Under the pieces are notes generated by a model. The model saw only the letters and a program-made list of their open reading frames with translations, ran no database searches and was not told the origin of the DNA. Source: Euptelea pleiosperma (taxonomy: Eukaryota > Streptophyta > Magnoliopsida > Ranunculales > Eupteleaceae). From it: a stretch of 64,000 nt of DNA. The stretch lies in assembly GCA_035048495.1 (NCBI GenBank), contig CM068552.1:23934154-23998153 (forward strand). Reading direction: 5' to 3'. Made by a program: the position numbers and the translations under genes. Below are positions 46,101-58,100 of this stretch, piece after piece (within the stretch, counting starts at the first letter, position 1; each line of letters starts with the position of its first letter).

Positions 46101-49100
46101 GCTTTCTAGGATATTAATAGGGCTTAAATGTTCTTATTTTTAGTTTCAAAATGCAAAAATATGAATGTTATACATGTAAAGATGTTTCTACAAACATTAT
46201 TGTTTTATGCATATAAATACGATTATGGACATGAATAAGAACGTGATTGGGAATGTAGAATATCAGATTAGTTGGATCAGGCATTGTCTCATTTCTTTGA
46301 GACCCCTTGGGGTTCTAGTCCCCTGAAGTATCAGGCGTTGTCTTATTTCTTTAAGACCCCTTGGGGTTCCAGTCCCTTAAAAGAGAGGCTTTGTCTCATT
46401 CATGAGACCCCTCAGGTATTTATACCTAAAAGAAAATTAGAGAATCTAGAGAGAGGATACCTAATGAAACAATTAGTGTGCACATTAGGGAGTCTACTTG
46501 TAGGCTAGAAGTATTGACATCGTACACTAGAACCGATGGAATGTTGGTATCGGATACATCAAAATCAATAGTTTGACTGTATAGAAATGGTCACGAGTAT
46601 TCTGATAAGAGAAATATTAACTATTATGTGAGAGGCCATCTTGTATTCGGAGTTATACGTAAATAATTAATAGAGAATTGAGTTTTATCGAATTACATGT
46701 GAAACTCATTTGCAAATCGTATTTGTTTTAAAATAAACAAAAGCCGGTGATTTATGTGGTTTTATGCATGAAGAATGTACTTACTGGGTCCTAGCTCATG
46801 CTTTAAAATATTTTGTTTTCAAAAAGGATAAGGGGAAGTTGGTTTGATACTTCCAGCATTTCTGTTGATAGACATGTGCTAGAGACGATGTTATATTTTG
46901 TTTAATTCTTATATCTTGTAGAAGGATACATAGAATATGTAGGTCTTTCGACTGTGTAGTAACATGTAATTGGTAGCACGATACATATATACAATTTTTT
47001 TTTATGGGCATATTATGGTTTTGATTGAGGTGAGAGATCTTCTGACATTATTAATGTGTCAATGAAGTGCATTTCATCTTATGAATTGTTTAAACAAAAT
47101 GAAAAAAATTATTCAGTGTATTTCCGTTGCATCGTAATACTAATTTTGTTTAACTGCGCGTTTGTATAATCAGATCGCGCCTCAAGATACGAGAAAAGTC
47201 GACATGACCAGATATCGGATTTGGGGGCGTGACAGCATGGTATCAAAGCTTTAGGTTACTAGTCCTCGAAAACATAGTTACTTAGCCAAATAGAATAATA
47301 TATTTTCATCCAATCACATATTAATTAATTAAAGATCATAAACAATTTTTTTGAACGAAGAACTAACAAGATAAAGAACATCATAATACGATTCCTTGTT
47401 ATTTTTAAAACTATTTATTTTGCACGTCTCTAACTCGTCCTTTTGATATAAAGGCAATGAGAAGAGGAAGAGCTAGGAATGCTGCACGTACGCCTACTCC
47501 AGAGCAAGTGTAGAGGCTCATTTAGCTAGCGTTTACGCAGCTTTGGGTCATATCACAGCCGCCTTGGACCGGCATGTTCAGGAGGTCCGTCCAGAACCGG
47601 CTCGTGCTCGCCCGGATGATAGTCTACGAGAGTTCCAACGACTGCGAGCGACGGAGTTCAGAGGCCTTCCTGAGCCAATGGAAGCTGAAGGATGGTTGCG
47701 AGAGGTAGAGAGGATTTTCCGGGCTATGCGATGCCCCGAGGACCGTATTGTGGAATTAGCCACCTTTATGTTGAAGGGCGATGCTATGACCTAGTGGGAT
47801 ATGATTCGTTTTGTGAGAGACGATGTTATCCTCACACGGGAAGAGTTTAGGGGATTGTTTTTGGAGAAGTACTTCCCCTGTTTCTGTCCGAGATCAGCTC
47901 GAGGCAGACTTCTTGGCCCTCGAGCAGGGTTCTATGACTGTGGCGCAGTATGTGACCCAGTTTAATCATTTGGCAGCTTATGCACCACACATCATCTCGA
48001 CAGAGGAGAGAAAGGCGAAGAGATTTCAGGCGGGCCTCAAGTTTGGAATTAGGAGGATGATTGTGGGTCAGTTGATTCATGTGTATGCCACCACCATAGA
48101 GATGACATTGGCGCTGGAGAAGGATACCAGCGATTTCCTGAAGGATCGTACAGATCCTAAGGGAAAGGGTCGAGTTGCACCTACTGCTCCCTAGAGATAT
48201 TCGGATTCAGCTAAGAAGCCGAAGTTATCTGTTCCTACCATTGCTGCGCATCCGATCAACTCCGTCTTTCCTAATCATATTGTTCGAGCAGATAGGCGTT
48301 GTTACAACTGCAATGGCGTAGGACACTTACAGAGGCACTGCCCTCGTGCACCATATCAGAAGCCTACGGGCAATACTCAGAGGCCGAACATACCAGGGCG
48401 AGCCTTTGCCATTACACAGTAGGATGCAAGTGCATCCAAGAATGTGGTAGAAGGTACTCTTCTGATCTCACACTTGTATGCTAAAGTGTTGATTGATTCG
48501 GATTCTACCCATTCTTTTGTATCTATTACATTTGCATATGCTTTGGGCTTTGAATTTGAGTAATTAGACTTTACGCTTACTGTATCTACACCTCTAGGAG
48601 GGAATTGTATTGTAGGTCAAATGTGTAAGAATTGTTTGATTCGGATAAGGGATCATGATTTGACTTCTGACTTGATCCTATTAGAGATGACGGATTTTGA
48701 CGTTATTCTCGGGATGGACTGGCTATCAGCATATCATGCGACAGTGGATTGTTATGCGAAGAGGGTGACGTTCCAGATACCGGGACAGTCTGCTTTTCAG
48801 TTTGTGGACGCGAAATTATCACCCCATGCATAAGTAGTATCGGCCTTACGTGTTTGTAAGAAAAGTCGGGCCGATTGTACTAGTTTCCTTGCCTTTCTGG
48901 AGGGGGAAGAGAGCAACAGGGTACAGGTGGAACAGATTCCTGTAGTTGATGAGTTCATGGATATCTTTCCAGAGGATTTACCAGGATTGCCTCCAAAGAG
49001 AGAAGTTGAGTTTTCTATTGAGCTTATGCTAGGGACTTCACCTATTTCCAAGGCGCCATACAGAATGGCACCTGTAGAGCTCAAGGAACTGAAGGTTCAT

Positions 49101-52100
49101 GTGGAAGACATAGGAACTAAGGACTTTATAAGACCAACTGTCTTCCCTTGGAGTGCTCCGGTCCTGTTCGTGAAGAAGAAAGACGGTTCCCTGAGGATGT
49201 GCATTGACTACAGACAAATCAACAAGGTCGCGGTGAAGAATAAATACCCTTTGCCGCGAATTGATGATCTGTTTGACCAGTTGAGGGGAGCCCATTACTT
49301 TTCGAAGATAGACTTGAGGTTTGGGTATCATCAGCTCAGAGTGAAAGAGGAGGATATCTCAAAGACGGCATTTCAGACACGGTATGGCCATTATGAATTT
49401 TTAGTCATGCCATTCAGATTAACGAATGCTCCAGCTGCATTCATGGATCTGATGAACCGGATCTTCAGACTGTACCTCGATCAGTTCATCATCGTCTTTA
49501 TTGATGATATCTTGATCTACTCACGGACTTAAGAAGAGCACGAGCAGCATCTGCAACTAGCCCTATTGACGCTGAGAGATCATCGACTCTTTGCTAAGTT
49601 CAGTAAATGTGAATTGTGGCAAGAGGATGTAAAGCTCTTGGGTCATGTTATTTTCGGGGAGGGAATCTCAGTTGATCCGTCGAAGGTTGAAGCAGTGTTG
49701 AACTGGGAGCCGTCGAGCAGTGTTACTGAAATTCGGAGTTTCCTGGGTTTGGCGGGCTACTATCGGAGGTTCATTGATGGATTCTCCAGCATTGCTACCT
49801 CGTTGACACGCCACATACGGAAGGTTGTGGAGTTCGAGTGGGACGAGAAGTGTTCTTCTGCCTTTGAAGAGCTGAAGACTCGTCTAACTACTTCACCTGT
49901 TCTGACAATTCCGTCTAATGGGGGCTTTGTCAAGTGATGCATCATTGAAGGAACTTGGTTGTGTCCTGATGCAGAATGGGAAGGTGATCGCTTATGCTTC
50001 GAGACAGTTGAAGATTCATGAGCAGAATTACCCTACCCACGACCTTGAGCTTGCAGCAGTTGTCTTTGCACTTAAGATTTGGCGTCATTACATCTACGGC
50101 TAGAAGTTCGAGCTTTACTCTGATCACAAGAGCTTAAAATACATTTTCACTCAGAGAGAGTTGAACATAAGCAGAGACGATGGATGGAGTTCATGAAGGA
50201 CTATGACTTCACTCTCTAGTACCACCCAGGCAAGGCTAATGTAGTGGCAGATGCACTGAGCCGAAAACAGAGTGGGACTATATTTTGCCTTTTGAGCCAG
50301 GAGATAGAATGATCGGATACTGAGGAGGACCGTGAAGCTCAGATTTCGACACAGTACCCCAGGATCCTTGTCTCACACTTGGTGGTCGAACCCTCTTTGG
50401 TTAGAAAGATCATAGATGCTCAACATGGGAAGGGAGGGTCTGATGCCATCTGCCATACTATCTCGAAGGAGGAGTGGACTTTGCACTCAGATGGCAGTCT
50501 AAGGTACCGTGAGAGATTGTGGGTACCTAAAGACAATGATGAGCTGAAACGGGAGATTCTCGATGAGACTCACTGTACTCGTTACACAATACATCCAGGC
50601 AGCTCTAAGATGTACCAAGACTTACGTAGGCAGTTTTGGTGGAATAACATGAAGAGGGAGATTGCTCAATATGTGTCGAGATGCTTACCATGTCAGCAGA
50701 TCAAGGTAGAGCATCAGAAACCAAGAGGCACCCTGCAGCCTCTACCTATCCCAGAGTGGAAGTGGGATAATGTGTCAATGGATTTCGTGATGGGTCTACC
50801 TAAGACTCGTCAGAATCATGACTCAATTTGGGTAATTGTGGACAGATTGACGAAGTCTACTCATTTCTTGACTGTCAAAGCCACTCACAGTGTTGATGAT
50901 CTGAGCAGATTGAACGTCAAAGAGATTATCAAACTACACGGTATCCCAGTCTCCATTGTGCCTGATAGAGATCCGAAGTCCATCTCGAAGTTCTGGAAGA
51001 GTTTTCAGAGTGCCTTCGGGACAGTTGAATTTTAGTTCAGCTTTTCACCCTCGAACAGCCGGGCAGACAGAGCGAGTGAATCAAATCTTGAAAGATTTAC
51101 TCAAAGCTTGTATAATAGACTTCAAGGGCAGTTGAGAGGATCACTTGCCGCTTGTGGAGTTCGTAAATAGCCATCAGTCGAGCATCGACATGGCACCCTA
51201 TGAGGCTTTGTACGGAAGGCCGTGTAGATCTCCAGTGTGCTGGGCAGAGGTTGGAGAAAGAAGCTTGCTTGGTCCTGATGTGGTGCAGGAGACCACTAAG
51301 AAGATCAGGATCATTCGATAACGTCTCCTTGCGGCGCAGAGTCGGCAGAAGTCTTATGCTAATCTGCATCGCCGTAAGCTTGAGTTCTCCATCGGCGACC
51401 ATGTCTTCTTGAAGGTATTGCCAGTCAGAGGAGTGATGAGATTCGGCAAGAAAGGGAAGCTAGCACTGAGGTTCATTGGACCTTTCTTGGTCCTTGATAG
51501 GATTGGTGAGGTTGCCTGTCGCTTAGCTTTGCCTACTCAGTTGGCCGGAGTTCACGACGTATTCCATGTCTCGATGCTTCGCAAATATGAGCCAGATCCA
51601 TCTCACGTGCTTGATTGGAAGTCTTTAGAGCTCCGAGAGGATGTTTCATATGTTGAACAACCTGTCTGTATCCTCGCCACGAAAGAACAAATGTTGTGCA
51701 TTAAAGTGATCCCCTTAGTGAAGGTGTTGTGGCAACACCACAACATTGAGGATGTCTCTTGGGAACTGGAGGCTAACGTCAGAGAGAAGTATCCACATTT
51801 GTTCTCGGATTAGGCATGTCTAATTTCGAGGACGAAATTCCTAATAAGGAGGGTGGGATGTAATGACCCTATTTCTAGCAATATTATAGTAAACTTTTTA
51901 TAATACTTTTAACATTATATGTACGTCATTTTAAATGTCTCAATAATAGCTTTCTATTGGTATCAAGTTTGTCTAAATCGGACTTGCGAGTCAAAAGTTA
52001 TTATATTTAGTTCTGGGCAACATTTTAAGTTTTTATATGCTATGGTTTGATATCAAATATATAAAATTTGTAAAAAAAAAAAAAAAAAGACAATGTTCAA

Positions 52101-55100
52101 AATTATAGTCCCACATTGGAAATGAGTGAAAAGTTCCGAGTTTTCAACCTCTATAAATACAAGGCCAAACCTTGAGAAAAATACATTAGTTTTGGTATTT
52201 GCATTCAAACCCCTGAGGTAAGAATATTTGCAAAAAAAAACCCTCAACTAGAAGAAATTCTAGAAAATTCTTAGGAATTCCTAAGATTTCAGGAATTTCT
52301 GAAAATATTCAGGAGGTCTTTTGAAAAGTTTTGTGGGGCCCACTGTCTCAAGATTCGTGCCGTACGAGGTTTAAGTATTTGGGATTCTAGCATATTTACA
52401 AGTATATAGTTATTTATTTTATGCCTTTATTTATTTATTTAATTAATTATTTTATTTATTTATAAATGTTATTTTATTTAAAAATAGTAGAAAATTCACA
52501 GAATATTGTAGAAAATTTCTAGAAATTCTATTATTTTTTGGGGGAAATGTTTAAAATGTTATTTTTGTTATCTGTTAAATTTTGGCAAGGAAAAATTCCA
52601 ATTCTTAAATTTTCCATGTGAAATGTGTAAATGCTTTGATGATTTCTTGTAATCTTAAAAGCATGAAATTATGATAGATGAGGACATGTGTAATCTATTT
52701 AGTTGGATGAAGTCATGCTCAAATTCATTTAAAAGGAAATATATACGTTTTTCATCCGTTTTATGTATTCGCTTTCTAGGATATTAATAGAGCTTAAATG
52801 TTCTTATTTTTAGTTTCAAAATGCAAAAATATGAATGTTATGCATGTAAAGATGTTTCTACAAACATTATTGTTTTATGCATATAAATACGATTAAGGAC
52901 AAGAATAAGAACGTGATTGGGAATGCGGGATATCAGATTAATTGGAATTAAGCATTGTCTCATTTCTTTGAGACCCCATGGGGTTCTAGCCCCCTAAAGT
53001 ATCAGGCGTTGTCTTATTTCTTTAAGACCCCTTGGGGTTCCAGTCCCTTAAAAGAGAGGCTTTATCTCATTCATGAGACCCCTCGGGTATTTATACCTAA
53101 AAAGAAATTAGAGAATCCGGAGAGAGGATACCTAATGAAACAATTAGTGTGCACATTAGGGAGTCTACTTGTAGGTTAGAAGTATTGACATCGTACGCTA
53201 GAACCGATGAAATGTTGGTATCGGATACATCAAAATCAATAGTTTGACTGTATAGAAATTGTCACGAGTATTCTTATAAGAGAAATGTTAACTATTATGT
53301 GAGAGGTCATCCTTGCATTCGGAGTTATACGTAAATAATTAATAGAGAATTGAGTTTTATCGAATTACATGTGAAACTTATTTGCAAATAGTATTTGTTT
53401 TAAAATAAACAAAAGCCGGTGATTTATGTGGTTTTATGCATGAAGAATATACTTACTGGGCCCTAGCTCACGTTTTAAAATATTTTGTTTTCAAGAAGGG
53501 ATAAGGGGAAGTTGGTTTAATACTTCTAGCATTTCTGTTGATAGACATGTGCTAGAGACGATGTTATATTTTGTTTAATTTTTTTATCTTGTAGAAGGAT
53601 ACATAGAATATGTAGGTCTTTCGACCGTGTAGTAACATGTAATTGGTAGCACGATACATATATACAATTTTTTTTTTATGGGCATATTATGGTTTTGATT
53701 GAGGTGAGAGATCCTCTGACATTATTAATGTGTCAATGAAGTGCGTTTTATCTTATAAATTGTTTAAACAAAATGAAAAAAAATTATTCGGTGTATTTCC
53801 GCAGCATCGTGATACTAATTTTGTTTAACTGCGCGTTTGTATAATCAAATCACGCCTCAAGATACGAGAAAGGTCGACATGACCAGATATCGGATTTAGG
53901 GGCGTGACAGTTATTGTTTTATAAGATTAAACCACATCGCAGTAAGATTTGGTCCATGTATGCCCATTTTACAAATAAGCAATTTCAACGATGAGTTAGT
54001 GTTAGCTTGTATCAAATTTCCATGATAGGCAGGGAAGAGTAAGGCTCAAAGAAACAAGGAATAAAATAAATAAATAATGAGAAATAAACAACTTGTGACT
54101 GCCACCTTCACAACACTTTCTCGAGTTCGCATCAAATTGATTGAAAATGCATGACACAGGTTCAGTTGGAGTTGCTCAATTGTTTTATACATGGTACTGG
54201 CTTCCAGGTAATCTAACTTCTGTCAAGGGATCAAAATAACTGTCTGGAGAAATTTCAAGAGAAGATTTCTTTTACAGACCTATAAGTTTGTCAATGAGAA
54301 CATATCCATTAAATATGTATGGGAGATCATAGTAATATCAAGACATTCTAAATCATTATAATGACCTAAATAATTGAAAACTAACTTATACTCAACATGC
54401 ACAAAGGATACTTCCAGAGGATAAAGACGTATGAGCCTTGTCCGCCATTATTTCTACTTCACTTGCAATCTTTTTTATCTCTTCCTTGTTCCTAACAAGT
54501 CCACATTGTTGACATATAAATCGTTTGCCATCTGCACAACACTCCCACTTTAAAGACAACGAATAGAATGTGTTTTGAAAATAGACATTTTATCCAACAA
54601 GGACTAAAAAATAGACACAAGAGGCATTTAACTTGGCCATGGTTCATGACATACCAGAATCACGAAGCAAGAAACCATTGCATTTATCGTCCTTGCATCT
54701 ATAACCTTCCAGGATAGCACTTTCTTGAATATCCTCATATAGGCCCTTCGATATAGCAGCAGCTAAGTTAAATTGCAGCCATTAAAATCTGAGAGAAGTT
54801 CAAGTTAAGAGATAAGGAACTACAGGTCAACAACAAAACATTACAAAAATCAGTCCGAACAGTACCACTTTTATGCAGCGGGGACATTGGCATGTGAAAA
54901 AGTATTGTTCTTTGAGAGCCTTTTGCCGTGTTGCCGTGCTTCCAGCAGTTTCTATGTAACTTATCAACACCTTATAAATATAACCAAGTAAATAACGTTA
55001 GGATCAACTGTAAACACAAATGAAAAATGATATAATACTTGCAAAACAAAGGCAACGTACTGGGAAAGCCTGTCTTACCTCTGTACCATTGGGTATAGGT

Positions 55101-58100
55101 TCCACAGCACAAACCACGGCTAACCTTCCGTCAAATACCAACACTGAATTGGGCAAGCAGCTAGAACTCCACAAACATTTATCCAAATTAACAGTATGAA
55201 GATTTTATAAGAAAAATTAAACAGGTTACTGGAAAAAATGTTGATTACCTGTGGTTAATAATGGAAACAACAGGATACAATCCTGTCCCCAGGGGTCTCA
55301 GTTCACTGTCACAGATTGTATGGGCATTGCAGGCGAGCTGCATGTGATCAAAGAGGATCAAACAAGACTTCAACAGAACATCAATCTCTTCAGAAGAGAT
55401 CTATTCTATTTTAGATATCTTTGCAAGGTGTTTGCATTAATAACATTAAAAGAGAAGACAAGAAAAAGATAATAGAACCACGCGACTATGTAATAATGTC
55501 TTCTTGTAGAAGACCTTAGAAAAGTTCTGTGCAATTTCTTTTATGTTGATCTCAGGCCACCGAAGGATCAGGTTGACAAGGTTAGCCATCTGTGCATACA
55601 GCACCAGCTGCTTCTCATCAATATTGGACATATCTTGGCGAAAATCAATGGTCAAATCAAACAGTCAACCTGTGGAAATCTGAAAATGCAAGAACAGAAT
55701 AAGCACATGCATATCATCAACAAAAAGAAGAAAATGATAAAGGATACGAGCCACCAATGCCTCCACCAAATTGTAGTTATCTGTAGCAGTAGCAGGGATG
55801 ACCTGGCGGAAAACAAAAACAAATAATTAAACACTTAATGGAATCAAATAAAGATTGAGTTATTTCCACACAAGTTATAACTGAAATGAGAAAGAAATTC
55901 GACATAACACCTTGTAAAGGAATTACTCTACATCAAGCTTCTTGAACTACAAGTTTTGGAATACTAAGGAAGAAAGAATCAGGAAATTAGTAGCAAAGCA
56001 TCAAAAGGTGTAAGCAAGTTATTAAACTTCAATTAAAATTAGAGAAATCTTGGCATGGAGAAGTTTCATGAAAATACGCTAACATAAAAAAGTTTGGAGA
56101 TTTGATGCATTACTTATGTTTATTAGCTTAATTTAAATTATGGAAGAAAAATGAAATTATAGAGAAAACAGTTGAAAATACGCAATTTGATGAGAACAGT
56201 TGATCTTGATTTTTTTGATAGGTAAAAATTAATTAAAAAGGCAAAAGCCAAGCCAAACAAAGACAACCAGCCTAAGAGGTTGAGATGACCTACAAAGAAC
56301 TATGCTACAAAAAAACAAAAAGCTAAGGAAAACAACACACTATCATCCTTCCCTAGAACATAATTAATCCCAGCGAAACACAAAATCTTCAAAGAAGAGA
56401 CCTTTGCATTCCACAAACACTTTAGACCACAGGAATATCAACCCCTTAATGTTGAGGATAACCGACGACACATCTTCGGACCCTTCGAATACTCTGAGAT
56501 TCCTCTCCCTCTAAAGACCCAAGCAAATCACAAATGGAAGAATCCTCCAAAGGATGCGACCTCTAGAGGAAAAAGCATAGGTATGCCAATAGAATAAAAG
56601 ATCCAAGATAGAACACGTCATCACCCCAGCACATCCCAAAAGCTTAAAAGAACGAATTCCAAACCTCTCTTGCCATGTCGCAATGCAACAAAAGATGGTT
56701 AACCAATTCCCCGTTGTGCTTGCACATCTAACAATAATCCACAATAATGATCCCTCTAGAAATCAAGTGATCCACCGTGAAGATCTTCTCCAAAGATGTC
56801 GTCCACAAAAAGAAAGCAATCTTGGAGGGGATTTTAGAACCCCAAACAAAAGATGCAGGATAGACGATGCTCAGACAAGAGTTGATCTCGATTTTAACCC
56901 CTACGAGTTGTTCTCTAACCCACAAACTCTTAATAGGGTGATCATTTTTTACTTAAGAACCTCCCAAAAGCAAGGAAATGTGAAAAATAAAATGGGGATA
57001 AATGTGTTTTAAACACTTCTCATCCATTTTAAAATTTCGGTCCTAAATAGTAAAATTCACCGAAATATTAAGGTAAAGATCTTTTAGACAAGAGTTGATC
57101 TTGATTTTAACCCCTACAAGTTGTTTCTAACTCAAAAACTCTTAATAGGGTGATCATTTTTCACTTAAGAACCTCCCAAAAGCAAGGAAATGTGAAAAAT
57201 AAAATGGGGATAAATGTGTTTTAAACACTTCTCATCCATTTTAAAATTTCGGTCCTAAATAGTAAAATTCACCGAAATATTAAGGTAAAGATCTTTTAGA
57301 CAAGAGTTGATCTTGATTTTAACCCCTACAAGTTGTTTCTAACTCAAAAACTCTTAATAGGGTGATCATTTTTCACTTAAGAACCTCCCAAAAGCAAGGA
57401 AATGTGAAAAAAAAAATGGAGATAAATGTGTTTTAAACACTTCTCATCAATTTTAAAATTCTGGTCCTAGATAGTAAAATTCGCCGAAATATTAAGGTAA
57501 ACTTCACTTAGATAGATCATAAATCGACAAAATTTGCCAAAACATCAGTGAATTTCAATGCCATGGCTGTAAGAGTCAAACAAGGTAATGATAGACCATT
57601 CACCTGCTCACTTTGCAATTTTCTCCTCAAGTAAAGTCTCACCATCAAACGTATAGAAGGTGTAACTGATTTTCGTCTGTCCTTACAAAGTCCTGAGAAA
57701 GCTTGGCATTCAAGTCGATGCAACTTCCACTCTGATTTCTGAAAAGGATCACAAAAGACTATAAACAATTTGATAAGAGAAGAATTCACAATCCCAGAGG
57801 TACTCAATTAGTGTATATAGCTGTAACAAAACGCACAATAGTGTAAACTAGTACAGATTTTTGTGTTTAAATGCCTAATGCCCTGACAAAGTATAAATTT
57901 GCCTTTGCGTCATTTCTATTCTACCACATGTTCAAGTTCTATGAAAAGTTATATGAAGCAGAAAAAAGTATACATTAGTGGACATTATTTCAAGGAATGA
58001 TTTAAGGTCCTCACAATACAGTTTCTAAATACGGTCTATAAATGGCAGGCATAAATTTTGTCTAAATACAGAGTGGAACCAACTTTTTGATGGGTCCCAT

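Larger units (their letters stand above)
45211..53909 (+). mobile_element. Ty3/gypsy chromovirus, Tekay/Del type, complete
   Basis: 8.7 kb, antisense to ASHR1. 5' LTR 45211-47234 and 3' LTR 51859-53909, starting TGTAATGACC and ending GGGGCGTGACA. Primer-binding site TGGTATCAAAGC at 47238-47249; polypurine tract AAGGAGGGTGGGA just before 51859. Domain order gag, protease, RT, RNase H, integrase, then a C-terminal chromodomain points to the Tekay (Del) lineage, in line with the 2-kb LTRs. In the first 175 bp the LTRs differ at about 13 positions, so it is clearly older than the copia element in MPS1. Confidence 0.95.
44973..54105 (-). other. ASHR1: ASHR1 intron 11 with chromovirus
   Basis: 9.1 kb between exons 12 and 11. 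The 8.7-kb element at 45211-53909 fills almost all of it; without it and one duplication copy the intron would be only about 430 bp. Confidence 0.9.
55803..57603 (-). other. ASHR1: ASHR1 intron 3 with LINE fragment and tandem array
   Basis: 1.8 kb, GTGAAT to CGCCAG. It contains a truncated LINE (56214-56880) in the same orientation as the gene, and next to it a 212-bp array (56873-57505). Confidence 0.85.

Noticed and set aside
46272..46508. 78-codon frame repeated at 52955-53179
   Set aside because: Both lie at the same place in the two chromovirus LTRs, so they mark the LTR repeat and not a gene.
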